64,000 nt of DNA, from positions 1-64,000 of the forward strand of contig JAHEIH010000003.1 of NCBI GenBank assembly GCA_024639455.1, given 5' to 3'. Under the pieces are notes generated by a model that was given only the letters and a program-made list of their open reading frames with translations, was not told where the DNA came from and ran no database searches. The position numbers were made by a program, and so were the translations under genes. This document shows, one piece after another, positions 52,541 through 61,659 of this stretch; position 1 is the stretch's first letter; each line of letters opens with the position of its first letter. This DNA comes from Cellvibrionales bacterium. GTDB lineage: Bacteria > Pseudomonadota > Gammaproteobacteria > Pseudomonadales > JAHEIH01.

Positions 52541-54766
52541 ATGTTTAAAACATCGATTGGACGTCGTTCCTTCCTAAAAGCTTCTGCCGCCGGTGGTGGG
52601 TTGATGATTAATTTCAGCTTATTCGCTGCGCCACAATCGTTGGCAAAAGACGCTGTCAACGCACCCGATCATTGGTTCGAATTTAATGCCTTTTTGTCGA
52701 TAGATCCCTCGGGGGCGGTATTAGTGAGAGTGCAAAACCCCGAGTTCGGCCAAGGCTTGATGACCTCATTTCCGATGATTGCCGCCGAAGAGCTCGATGC
52801 CGATTGGAAAGATGTTCGCACCGAGATGGCGCCCTTTGTACTGAAGGACTACAACTTCCAGTTCAGCGGCGGCAGTCGCTCGATCAATAACAATTTTGAT
52901 ACGCTGCGTATGGCCGGTGCTTCGGCGCGGCACATGCTGCGCAGCGCGGCGGCAAAGGCTTGGGGTGTTCCATTAGAAGCGGTTGAAACCGCTGCAGGGG
53001 TGTTGAGTCACCCAAGTGGTAAGCGCGCTAGCTATGGCGACATGGCGGCGGCCGCTGCGATGGAGTCGGTGCCGAAGGAAGTGGTTTTTAAGAATGCCGC
53101 CAACTACTCGATCATCGGTAGTTCACGCAAGAACTTGTTAGGTAACGAATTGGTCACCGGTCAGCCTATGTTTGGTATTGATCAGCGTGTGAAAGGCATG
53201 ATGCACGCAGTGATCGTTCATCCGCCGGCGTTTGGTTTAACGTTGGACAGTTTTGATGCCAATTCAGTGAGTAAACTTCCAGGGGTGCGAGATGTTTTTG
53301 CGATCAAGACCTATCTTGATGGCTACGTGCAAAATTATTTCGATACCAACGCCTTTCTCGAGTTGGTGGTGTTGGTAGGGGACTCTACCTGGCAGCTGAT
53401 GAAGGCCAAGAAACAACTCGTCGCCACCTGGAAAGAGCTGCCGGATACTGTGGTTGAGTTTGGTGGTTTTAGAAGTGGTAAGCGCTTTGTACCCGCCGGC
53501 CTTGAAAGTACCGAGGGACACAACGCGGCGATGGGTAACTTGCTGGCTAGTAAGCTTGAGCCAGCCCGTCGTGATGGTAACCCAGAACAAGCCTTTGCCG
53601 ACGCGGCCAAAGTGATCGAGCGGACATACCACGCGCCGTACCTGGCCCATAACTGTATGGAACCGATGAACTTTTTCGCCGACGTGCAGGGCGATAAAGT
53701 ACATTTGAGCGGTCCACACCAAGGCCCACAATTTGTTCACGATACCGTGGCTCAGCGTTTAGGTATTTCTAAAGACAACATTACTTTCAATATGACCCGC
53801 ATGGGCGGTGGTTTTGGCCGTCGAGCCTATCCACACTTCGCGGTGGAAGCAGCATTGATTTCGCAGCATGTTAAGAAGCCCGTCTTGCTAACCTACAGCC
53901 GAGAAGATGACATGACCACGGGGATCTATCGCCCCACTTATCGGGTTTTGTTACGCGCTGCGCTAGACGCCAATAATCAGTTAACGGCCTACCATGTGAA
54001 GGCGGTGGGTGCGCCTGAGGCGCCATTGTTTGCCAACCGTTTCCCCGCCGGTGCGGTCGATAATTACCTTGCAGAGGGTGCAGCGTTGGACTCCAACGTC
54101 ACCACTGGGGCTTTCCGCGCGCCAAGATCCAACTTCATGGCCGCGGCCGAGCAGTCTTTCTTGGATGAGATCGCAGAGGCGATGGGCCAGGACCCGATCG
54201 ATCTTCGACTGGAGCTTTTGTCCCGCGCTAAGGCTTCACCTGTTGGCGAAAAGAATGACTACGATGCGGATCGCTATGCTGGTGTGTTGAAACTGGTGCG
54301 TGAAAAGTCGGGTTGGGATTCCAGCAGTAAAAAAATGGGTGTTGCCGCCTACTTCTGCCATGCCTCCTATGCGGCGACAGTTATTGATCTGGATATGGTC
54401 GACGGTAAACCCGTCTTCAATAAGGTTGTGAGTGCTGTAGACTGCGGTACCGTGGTCAACCACGATGCGGCTGTGAGCATGGCGCAGGGTGGGGTGGTTG
54501 ATGCTATTGGCAATGCCCTGTTCGGTGAGATGACCTTCGTCGACGGCCAGCCGCAACATCAAAACCTTGATACCTATCGCATGATTCGCATGAGCGATGC
54601 GCCGTATGAGGTCGATGTTCATTTTGTCGATAACGGTATTTACCCCACCGGTTTAGGCGAGCCACCATTTCCGCCTACCTTTGCAGCGGTGGCGAATGCT
54701 CTCTATAAGGCGACGGGAAAACGGCTTTATAAGCAGCCTTTCCTGAAGGAATTGGCCACGTCATAA
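52541..54766 (+). CDS. Molybdenum hydroxylase large subunit (IorB/aldehyde oxidase type)
   Basis: A 741-residue molybdopterin enzyme like isoquinoline 1-oxidoreductase beta. A Tat signal occurs at the N-terminus (GRRSFLKASAAGGG). Mo-cofactor motifs include RMGGGFGRRAYPH, TGAFRAPRSN and, near the C-terminus, GLGEPPFPP, whose glutamate is the likely catalytic base. It hydroxylates an aldehyde or N-heterocycle with water. No maturation gene (XdhC/CoxF type) lies next to it. The pair is bounded by a hairpin upstream and a terminator downstream. Confidence 0.92.
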   Translation: MFKTSIGRRSFLKASAAGGGLMINFSLFAAPQSLAKDAVNAPDHWFEFNAFLSIDPSGAVLVRVQNPEFGQGLMTSFPMIAAEELDADWKDVRTEMAPFVLKDYNFQFSGGSRSINNNFDTLRMAGASARHMLRSAAAKAWGVPLEAVETAAGVLSHPSGKRASYGDMAAAAAMESVPKEVVFKNAANYSIIGSSRKNLLGNELVTGQPMFGIDQRVKGMMHAVIVHPPAFGLTLDSFDANSVSKLPGVRDVFAIKTYLDGYVQNYFDTNAFLELVVLVGDSTWQLMKAKKQLVATWKELPDTVVEFGGFRSGKRFVPAGLESTEGHNAAMGNLLASKLEPARRDGNPEQAFADAAKVIERTYHAPYLAHNCMEPMNFFADVQGDKVHLSGPHQGPQFVHDTVAQRLGISKDNITFNMTRMGGGFGRRAYPHFAVEAALISQHVKKPVLLTYSREDDMTTGIYRPTYRVLLRAALDANNQLTAYHVKAVGAPEAPLFANRFPAGAVDNYLAEGAALDSNVTTGAFRAPRSNFMAAAEQSFLDEIAEAMGQDPIDLRLELLSRAKASPVGEKNDYDADRYAGVLKLVREKSGWDSSSKKMGVAAYFCHASYAATVIDLDMVDGKPVFNKVVSAVDCGTVVNHDAAVSMAQGGVVDAIGNALFGEMTFVDGQPQHQNLDTYRMIRMSDAPYEVDVHFVDNGIYPTGLGEPPFPPTFAAVANALYKATGKRLYKQPFLKELATS

Positions 54767-54783
54767 GCGTTAGCCGTAAACGA

Positions 54784-54808
54784 AAAACGCCCCGAGTGGG
54801 GCGTTTTT
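54784..54808. terminator. Bidirectional rho-independent terminator
   Basis: CGCCCC-GAGT-GGGGCG, flanked by AAAAA on the left and TTTTTTT on the right, separates the molybdenum hydroxylase from the convergent M13 peptidase gene. Confidence 0.92.
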
Positions 54809-54824
54809 TTAAGCTGGATGGTGG

Positions 54825-56873
54825 CTACCAGATCTTGACTCGTTGCTCGGCGGGCAGGAATAGCTTGTCACCCTCTTTAACATCAAAGGCGCGGTAAAAC
54901 TCTGGCATGTTGCGCACGACGCCATTAGCACGGAATTCGCTGGGCGAGTGGGGATCGGTGATAAGGCGTTGCAGTAACGCCTCGTCGCGATATTTACGCG
55001 CCCACACTTGGCTCCAGCCAAGAAAGAAGCGCTGATCGCCGCTAAAGCCATCCATGGCGGCGGGGGCGTGACCGCCCAGCGACAATTGGTAGGCCTTGTA
55101 AGCGATGCTCAGTCCACCCAGGTCGCCGATGTTTTCGCCTAGGGTTAGCTCACCGTTAACATGCTCGTCGTCCAGCACGGTAAATTCGTTGTATTGTTCA
55201 ACCAACTGTTGGGTGCGGGCTTTGAACTCTGTTAAGTCCTGCTCGGTCCACCAGTTTTGCAGCACACCGTCGCCGTCTGATTTGGCGCCTTGATCGTCAA
55301 AGCCGTGACCCATTTCGTGGCCGATAACACCACCAATGGCACCGTAGTTGACGGCATCATCAGCGTTCAAGTCAAAGAAGGGCGGTTGTAAAATGGCTGC
55401 GGGGAAAACGATTTCGTTCATGCCGGGGTTGTAGTAGGCATTAACGGTTTGGGGCGTCATGAACCACTCGTCTCGATTCACCGGAGCGCCTAGTTTTGCC
55501 ACTTCACGGTCGAATTCAAAGCGGTTGGCACGCAGGGTGTTGCCGAACAAATCATCGGCGGCAATTTCAAGCGCATCGTAGCTCTTCCACTTGTCGGGGT
55601 AGCCAATTTTGGGACGGAATTTTTCCAGTTTCTCGATGGCTTTTAGTTTCGTCTCTTCACCCATCCACTCCAGCTCAACAATGCTCTGGCGGTAGGCCAC
55701 ACGCAGGTTTTCAACCAGTTCAACCATGCGCGCTTTAGCGGCGGGGGGGAAGTGTTCGGCCACGTATATTTGACCCACCTGCTCGCCGAGTACGCCGTTA
55801 ACGGTATTTACAGCGCGCTTCCAACGCGCTTCTTGGGCTTCGGTACCTTTCAATACCGTGCCATAGAAGGCAAAGTTTTGGGCGTCAATGGCCTCGGGTA
55901 ATACGGAGGCATAGTTGTTCAATACCTGCCAGCGGGCATAGGTTTTCCAGTCTTCAAGGTTGTATTTAGTCAGTAACTGCGCTAAATGCGTAAAGTAGCT
56001 GGGGTTTCGAATCACGAATTCACTTTGATCGGCCATGCCTGCTGCTGCTATTGCGGCTTTCCAGTTCATGCCTGGAGCCAGTTCGATAAGGCTTTCTTGG
56101 GTATGCAGGTTGTAGGTCTTGTCGCGATCACGACGTTCAACTCGCGTCCAGTGGCCCTCGGCGATAGCGGTTTCCATTGCCATTAGCGTCTGTGCATTGG
56201 CGGCGCCGTTTTCCCAACCGGCCAGTTGATACATTTTGGCAATGTGGTCAACGTATTCTGCGCGGGTGGCGGTCGATTTTTCATCATCGCGGAAATAGTA
56301 ATCGCGGTCGGGCAAGCCTAGGCCTGCTTGGTAGAAATAGCTCAGGTATCGATCGGGCTGTTTCGAATCGTTGTTAATGTAGAACGAGAAGGGACCGGCG
56401 ATGCCATTGCGCAGTGCGCCGCCAAAGTAAGCCGCTAAGCCGTCCAGATCTCCGATGGCGTCAATTTCTGCTAAGAGTGGCTCAATGACAGCAATGCCGC
56501 GGGCTTCAACGGTGGCGGTGTCCATGAAGCTGGCGTAGAGGTCTGCCAGTTTTTTGGCTTCTGGCTTATCCGATTGGCCGGCGTTCTCGATGATCTTTTG
56601 CACGTCTTCGCGAGCCTTATCCGCCAACACGGTGAAGATACCGTAGTTAGATTTGTCGGCAGGGATCTCTGTAGCGTCTAACCACTTGCCGTTGGTGTAG
56701 CGGTAGAAATCGTCTTGCGCTCGGTAGTTTGGGTCGATGTTGTCGACGTAAATGCCTGATTGCAAGGTAGTATCTGCAGGCGCTGAGTCTGGCGGCGTGG
56801 CGGTATTGATCCGGTAAAAGCCAACGGCCAGCGCTAATACGACGATGATCGCAAAGCTAGTGGTTTTATTCAT
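54825..56873 (-). CDS. M13-family zinc metallopeptidase (neprilysin/PepO-like)
   Basis: A 682-residue periplasmic or outer-membrane-facing endopeptidase. A membrane-like signal (about residues 5-20) is at the N-terminus. The zinc motif HEMGH is at 519-523, the third ligand is likely in GENIGDLGG at about residue 575, and NAYYNPGMNEIVFPAAILQ is the substrate-binding NAYY region. A catalytic histidine occurs in the C-terminal domain. Residues 45-400 form the M13 N-terminal domain. Members cleave oligopeptides. It is a lone gene. Confidence 0.93.
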   Translation of the reverse strand: MNKTTSFAIIVVLALAVGFYRINTATPPDSAPADTTLQSGIYVDNIDPNYRAQDDFYRYTNGKWLDATEIPADKSNYGIFTVLADKAREDVQKIIENAGQSDKPEAKKLADLYASFMDTATVEARGIAVIEPLLAEIDAIGDLDGLAAYFGGALRNGIAGPFSFYINNDSKQPDRYLSYFYQAGLGLPDRDYYFRDDEKSTATRAEYVDHIAKMYQLAGWENGAANAQTLMAMETAIAEGHWTRVERRDRDKTYNLHTQESLIELAPGMNWKAAIAAAGMADQSEFVIRNPSYFTHLAQLLTKYNLEDWKTYARWQVLNNYASVLPEAIDAQNFAFYGTVLKGTEAQEARWKRAVNTVNGVLGEQVGQIYVAEHFPPAAKARMVELVENLRVAYRQSIVELEWMGEETKLKAIEKLEKFRPKIGYPDKWKSYDALEIAADDLFGNTLRANRFEFDREVAKLGAPVNRDEWFMTPQTVNAYYNPGMNEIVFPAAILQPPFFDLNADDAVNYGAIGGVIGHEMGHGFDDQGAKSDGDGVLQNWWTEQDLTEFKARTQQLVEQYNEFTVLDDEHVNGELTLGENIGDLGGLSIAYKAYQLSLGGHAPAAMDGFSGDQRFFLGWSQVWARKYRDEALLQRLITDPHSPSEFRANGVVRNMPEFYRAFDVKEGDKLFLPAEQRVKIW

Positions 56874-56956
56874 GGTTAGTCCTTATGGTTTGAGCACTTC
56901 AACAGTATAAGAAGCACAAAAAGGGTAACATATTGCCAATCTCGCCATATTTGTTG

Positions 56957-57706
56957 TTATTTTCCCTTGAACGTTGGGGTGCGTTTCTCTTTTTTGGCTG
57001 CGAGCCCTTCCATTAAATCTTCCGACAGCATGCAGCGTTTGCTGATTTCTTTGTAACGCATGTCATCCCATTCATCGACCGCCGCCCGGTTGAGCAGTTC
57101 TTTCATGCCTTGCATCGCCAACGGCGCCTGTTGTGCGAGTTGTTGAGCGCGCTGCCAAGCCGCATGGATCAACTGATCTGCCGGGAACACCTGTTCGATG
57201 GCGCCGCTGTAGCGCAGTGCATCGCCTTCGATGGCAGCGCCATTGAGCAATAGATGTTTGGCGGTGTCTAGCCCCAGGGTGGCCACCAGCCGGCGGATAC
57301 CGTTAGCGGGGTAACAAATACCAATACTTGCGGCCGGTACTTGCAGTCGAATACCTTCGCGCGCGAAGCGAAAATCACAACACAACGCCAGTTCTACACC
57401 TCCGCCAAAGGCGTTGCCGTTGAGTGCTGCAACGGTTGGAATGGGGCAGGCGAACAGGGCATTGGTCACGCGCTCGAAGGCATCGGGATTAAGTGTGCCA
57501 GATTGCATATCAGTGAGCAGGGCTCCGGCGCAGAAGGTGCTTACTCCCGCACCTGTGACCAGCAAGACGCGGGCGCGTTTTTGCGCTTCGCGGATGGCGT
57601 CAACGGCGGCATCGATATCGGTTTTACCCAGCGCGTTGTGGCGCTCGGGGTTGTTGAGCGTGAGAACGGCGACGTGGTCTTGGTATTGGATGTCTATCCC
57701 TGGCAT
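56957..57706 (-). CDS. Enoyl-CoA hydratase/isomerase family protein
   Basis: A 249-residue crotonase-fold enzyme. The oxyanion loop FCAGALL is present. GGGVELALCCDFRFA is the second conserved element; the first catalytic Glu position in this family (AGADI) reads AGALL here, so the usual aspartate is missing. The second Glu region reads ASIGICYPANG in place of the classical PE-L-G motif. The exact reaction is thus uncertain. It stands alone, with divergent trmH upstream. Confidence 0.85.
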   Translation of the reverse strand: MPGIDIQYQDHVAVLTLNNPERHNALGKTDIDAAVDAIREAQKRARVLLVTGAGVSTFCAGALLTDMQSGTLNPDAFERVTNALFACPIPTVAALNGNAFGGGVELALCCDFRFAREGIRLQVPAASIGICYPANGIRRLVATLGLDTAKHLLLNGAAIEGDALRYSGAIEQVFPADQLIHAAWQRAQQLAQQAPLAMQGMKELLNRAAVDEWDDMRYKEISKRCMLSEDLMEGLAAKKEKRTPTFKGK

Positions 57707-57811
57707 GGTGTGCTCCTTAAAAGTAGCATTATACCTGTGTGTCGAGTGCGCGGCTAAGGGGTTTTTAGCGTGATGCGGTTTGGCCTATAATGGGCCGCAG
57801 AGGAGATTCCT

Positions 57812-58522
57812 ATGACCCCAGAGAGAATCGCGCGTTTGCGTGAAGTGTTGGCAAGGCGTCAGCCCGATCTAACCGTGGTAACCGACTACGTTCATAAAGG
57901 CCGCAATCTATCTGCTATTGTGCGCAATTGTGATGCTGTCGGCATAAGTACCATGCACGCGATGGTGCCGGCGGACGAGTACCGCGCTTTTCGTGGTACA
58001 GCAAAAGGCAGCCACCAATGGGTAAACGTAAGGCGCTATGACAGCATTAGCCAGGCACTAACGCCACTCAAACAGCAAGGGTTTCAAATTGTCGCCGCCA
58101 ATCTTTCACCGCGAGCGGTGGATTTTCGGGACATCGACTTCACCAAACCAACAGCTATTGTGATGGGCGCCGAGCGGGAAGGGGTGAGTGACGATGGTAT
58201 TGCGCTGACAGATTATGAGATTACTGTACCCATGTTAGGTATGGTAGAGTCGTTTAACGTATCGGTAGCGGCAGGGATTATTTTGAGCGAGGCGTCATAC
58301 CAGCGCTTGCGTGCTGGTATGTACGATGAGAGCCGTATGCTACCTGAAGAAATGGAAAAATTGTTTTTTGAGTGGGCGCATCCTAAAATCAAACACTTCT
58401 GTTTGGTAAACAATGTCGATTATCCCTCCCTGCGAGAAGATGGCGAAATCGATGATCCATCGGGTTGGTACGCGCAGGTGCGCGAGGAAATTGCCGCTCG
58501 AGATAATGAGCAAGGGAACTGA
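57812..58522 (+). CDS. trmH: tRNA (guanosine-18-2'-O)-methyltransferase TrmH
   Basis: A 236-residue SPOUT methyltransferase with close resemblance to E. coli TrmH from the first residues (ARRQPDLTVV, HKGRNLSAIVRNCDAVG). The catalytic Arg is in IVRN, and SAM-knot motifs are IVMGAEREGVSDDG and ESFNVSVAAGIILSEA. It methylates G18 of tRNA. The PilZ gene begins one base after its stop, so co-transcription is likely. Confidence 0.94.
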   Translation: MTPERIARLREVLARRQPDLTVVTDYVHKGRNLSAIVRNCDAVGISTMHAMVPADEYRAFRGTAKGSHQWVNVRRYDSISQALTPLKQQGFQIVAANLSPRAVDFRDIDFTKPTAIVMGAEREGVSDDGIALTDYEITVPMLGMVESFNVSVAAGIILSEASYQRLRAGMYDESRMLPEEMEKLFFEWAHPKIKHFCLVNNVDYPSLREDGEIDDPSGWYAQVREEIAARDNEQGN

Positions 58523-58523
58523 C

Positions 58524-58790
58524 ATGTTAGAGCACCGTATTCACCCACGTACCTCTTCAGAGGCACTAGTAGAGATCCATCATCCCAGCTTGGGGATTTA
58601 CGAAGTCAAGGCACGTGACCTTTCAGAAGGCGGTCTTTTCGTACTCACTGGGATTTATCCCAAGCCACCCGTTGGCACCGAATTGATGGTCCGCATCAAA
58701 CGCTATACCGGGGCGATCAACCAGGAGCCAGTTAAAATGCGCGTGGTACACGAGCAGCGCGATGGGGTAGGCCTCGCCTTTGTCCGTTAG
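58524..58790 (+). CDS. PilZ-domain protein
   Basis: An 88-residue single-domain PilZ protein, starting at ATG 58524 with AAGGGAA before it. It has HRIHPRT (RxxxR) near residue 4 and DLSEGG ([D/N]xSxxG), the two c-di-GMP-binding motifs, so binding is likely. It lies between trmH and rsmJ, overlapping the latter by 11 bases. Target unknown. Confidence 0.88.
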   Translation: MLEHRIHPRTSSEALVEIHHPSLGIYEVKARDLSEGGLFVLTGIYPKPPVGTELMVRIKRYTGAINQEPVKMRVVHEQRDGVGLAFVR

Positions 58791-59547
58791 TTCTGTTGCG
58801 CTTGAAGTGGCAGTGGGCGCCGATGCTTCGCTAGCCGAACAAACCAGGCAACGCCTTTGCTCGCAAGGTCGCTTGGATACTGCGGCAGAATTTGTGCTGC
58901 AATTTGCCCCCGAACTCGTACAACTTGCCCACCCCAGCGGCAAGGAAAATCCCCTGTTGGTTGATTTTGCCGCCGGTGCGGTAGATCACCGGCGCAAATT
59001 CGGCGGTGGCAAAGGCCAGGATATCGCCAAGGCAGTTGGGCTCAACAAGGGCGTCACGCCGCGAATTCTCGATGCTACCGCGGGGCTGGGGCGCGATGCC
59101 TTCGCTCTCGCGAGTCTGGGATGCCAAGTAGATATGCTGGAGCGTTCACCAGTAGTTTTTGCCCTACTAGCCGATGGCCTAGCGCGAGCGCAAGCCGCTG
59201 CTAATGGGGAGGTGGCTCGTATTGCCAATCAAATGACTGTGGCCTACGGCAGCGTATTGGACGGCTTGACACCTGCCCATTTGATAGACGTTGTCTACCT
59301 CGACCCGATGTTTCCCGAGCGCCAAAAATCTGCGCTAGTAAAAAAGGATATGCGTTTTTTTCACTCGGTGGTGGGCGACGACCCAGACGCTGATGGTTTG
59401 TTGGACGCCGCTTTGGCGATGGACTGTGCAAGGGTGGTTGTCAAACGTCCCAGCAAGGCGCCGTTGCTAGCCAATCGCCAACCCTCACACCAGATTGTCG
59501 GCAAATCGATTCGTTACGACATCTATGCTAAACGCAAGTTGGCCTAG
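58780..59547 (+). CDS. rsmJ: 16S rRNA m2G1516 methyltransferase RsmJ
   Basis: A 255-residue class I SAM methyltransferase. The TTG start at 58780 overlaps the PilZ end, with GGGGTAGG upstream. LLVDFAAGAVDHRRKFGGGKGQDIAKAVG and LDATAGLGRDAFALASLG are characteristic of RsmJ (YhiQ). LDPMFPERQKSALVKK contains the catalytic loop. It methylates G1516 of 16S rRNA. The preceding gene is PilZ; the next (holC) is convergent. Confidence 0.93.
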   Translation: MSVSSVALEVAVGADASLAEQTRQRLCSQGRLDTAAEFVLQFAPELVQLAHPSGKENPLLVDFAAGAVDHRRKFGGGKGQDIAKAVGLNKGVTPRILDATAGLGRDAFALASLGCQVDMLERSPVVFALLADGLARAQAAANGEVARIANQMTVAYGSVLDGLTPAHLIDVVYLDPMFPERQKSALVKKDMRFFHSVVGDDPDADGLLDAALAMDCARVVVKRPSKAPLLANRQPSHQIVGKSIRYDIYAKRKLA

Positions 59548-59610
59548 CGCGAATTAGGTTTCATATGAGAGGCTAAAACTCTCGCATTGTTTGGTAAGTG
59601 TTCAACGCAG

Positions 59611-60039
59611 CTAGATATTGTGGGTATGAATCTGGTATCCGATATCTCGGTAGGCGCGATAGTTTGCGCGGCCGATCTCGACCCAATCATCATCGCCTTG
59701 GCAGACCAGTTCTAACACCCTTGTATAGCGGCCAAAGTGCTCGGGTATCTCACGATCGAGGTTGATCATTAAATCGTTGCTGTGCTCTGGGGGCTGGGTA
59801 CCAATCAAAATTGGCGAGGCGTCGTCAGCGCCATCGACATGCAGGTTACCGTGAGGAATGAAGGCGGTTTCGCGCAAATTCCACAGCATCTCATCCACGT
59901 GAGCAGCGATTGATGCATCGCTGCAGTGGATGAAGATTTGGTGTTGCTGGTGATAGGCCTTCTCTACTAAACGGCAGGCAACCTGCAGGCGTACCTGCGG
60001 ATCGCCGCTTTTTAACAAGTAGAAATCAATCCGCGTCAT
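59611..60039 (-). CDS. holC: DNA polymerase III chi subunit HolC
   Basis: A 142-residue protein matching HolC: RIDFYLL at the start, QIFIHCSDASIAAHVDEMLW and FIPHGNL in the middle. HolC ties the clamp loader to SSB. It overlaps pepA by four bases (stop of pepA with start of holC). This pepA-holC order is conserved in gammaproteobacteria. Confidence 0.93.
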   Translation of the reverse strand: MTRIDFYLLKSGDPQVRLQVACRLVEKAYHQQHQIFIHCSDASIAAHVDEMLWNLRETAFIPHGNLHVDGADDASPILIGTQPPEHSNDLMINLDREIPEHFGRYTRVLELVCQGDDDWVEIGRANYRAYRDIGYQIHTHNI

Positions 60040-61529
60040 GCGTCAGCTCGCTTTAGAATGAAGCGGGTTAGCAATGGCACGGGGCGGCCTGTAGCGCCTT
60101 TATTGGCGCCGCTATGCCAGGCGGTGCCGGCGATATCGAGGTGAGCCCAGTCGTAGTTCTCAGCGAAACGCGACAAGAAACAAGCGGCGGTAATGCTGCC
60201 GCCGTGAGGGCCGCCGATATTGGCAACGTCGGCAAAATTGGAGTCGAGTAGCGATTGGTAGTCTTTCCAAAGCGGCATTTGCCAGGCGCGGTCTAAGCTA
60301 TCTTCACCTGCAGCCAGCAGTTCGTCCGCCAAACCCTGTTGGTTGGCGTAAAGCCCCGTCGCCACTTTGCCTAAGGCTACGATACACGCGCCAGTAAGTG
60401 TGGCAACATCAACCACAGCGGCAGGTTTGAAGCGTTCTGCATAGGTGAGCGCGTCGCAAAGTACCAGGCGTCCCTCGGCATCAGTGTTGAGAATTTCGAT
60501 GGTTTTGCCCGACATAGACGTGACGATATCACCAGGTTTGGTGGCGCAATCGCTTGGCATGTTCTCCGCTGCGGCAACTACCGCAACCACATTGATTTTG
60601 GGGGCGATTTCTGCGATAGCCCGCATGGTGCCTAGCACGGTGGCAGCGCCGCACATGTCGTATTTCATCTCGTCCATAGCGGCACCTGGTTTCAAACTTA
60701 TACCGCCGGTATCAAAGGTGATTCCCTTGCCAACTAATACCACCGGTTTCTGGGTTTTGGCCGCGCCTTTGTACTCCAGTACGATGAGCTTGGATTCCTC
60801 TGCACTGCCACGACCGACCGACAGTAGCGACCCCATGCCGAGGGTTGCCATTTTTTTCTCACCCAACACACTGCAGCTTAAGCTGTCGAATTCTTTGCTC
60901 AACGCCTCGGCATGCTCCGCTAGAAAGGTGGGGGTACAGATATTGCCAGGTAAGTTTCCTAATTCACGCGCTGCATTGGCCCCACGAGCGGTGGAAGCGC
61001 CGAGGGCGAGAGCGTTTTTGTGAGCGGGAGAGACTTTGTCGTACCACAGTACGTCGCAATTGTCCCAATGAGTTTTGCGCTCTTTGTCGCTTTTAGTATG
61101 CGTGTATTGGTATCGGCTGTACTCGCCTTGACGACCCAGTTGTTCCAGTTGCCATGCCTCATCTTTGTCTTCAACCTGAAGGCTGTCAAGGCAAACGGTA
61201 AGATCCTTGGCAGGCGACTTTCCAACCACCTGAAATATGGTTGTGAAGAGTTTTTGACAGTCGACGGGCGACATGGCTTTATCTGTATCGCCGAGGCCAA
61301 CGAGCAAAACACGCTTGGCTTTCAACCCCGCTGGCGCGTGTAACATGAGACTTTCGCCCAGCTTGCCTTTCAAATCACCCTGTTTAAGTACGGCGCTAAT
61401 CACGCCGCCACATGCTGCATCAACTTGCGCACCGCGGTCCCCTAGTTTACCGCCTTGGTAGGCGCCTACCACGAGGCAGTCGCTGCGTTGCGTCGCTAAT
61501 TTGTCGGTGTACTTGATTGAAAAATCCAT
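60036..61529 (-). CDS. pepA: Leucyl aminopeptidase PepA
   Basis: A 497-residue M17 aminopeptidase. NTDAEGRL is the active signature; GKGITFDTGGISLKP and MKYDMCGAA carry the other metal ligands. In E. coli PepA also acts as a DNA-binding protein. It precedes holC on the minus strand and is divergent from lptG, where lptF is usually found first. Confidence 0.97.
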   Translation of the reverse strand: MDFSIKYTDKLATQRSDCLVVGAYQGGKLGDRGAQVDAACGGVISAVLKQGDLKGKLGESLMLHAPAGLKAKRVLLVGLGDTDKAMSPVDCQKLFTTIFQVVGKSPAKDLTVCLDSLQVEDKDEAWQLEQLGRQGEYSRYQYTHTKSDKERKTHWDNCDVLWYDKVSPAHKNALALGASTARGANAARELGNLPGNICTPTFLAEHAEALSKEFDSLSCSVLGEKKMATLGMGSLLSVGRGSAEESKLIVLEYKGAAKTQKPVVLVGKGITFDTGGISLKPGAAMDEMKYDMCGAATVLGTMRAIAEIAPKINVVAVVAAAENMPSDCATKPGDIVTSMSGKTIEILNTDAEGRLVLCDALTYAERFKPAAVVDVATLTGACIVALGKVATGLYANQQGLADELLAAGEDSLDRAWQMPLWKDYQSLLDSNFADVANIGGPHGGSITAACFLSRFAENYDWAHLDIAGTAWHSGANKGATGRPVPLLTRFILKRADA

Positions 61530-61556
61530 ATTTTCTCCAAAGACATTGGCGGATGT

Positions 61557-61584
61557 TTGAGTAATAATAGCGACAGCTTATATA
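61557..61584 (+). promoter_or_regulatory. Candidate sigma-70 promoter for lptG
   Basis: TTGAGT (-35) and TATATA (-10) are spaced by 16 bases between pepA and lptG. A start near 61591 gives a leader of about 70 bases to the preferred TTG start. Confidence 0.42.
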
Positions 61585-61659
61585 GCGTTGTTGCAATTGA
61601 CAATGACATGTCTCGCCGTCTGTACAAACGGTGATCAAAATAAGGAATTGAGGGCTGTT

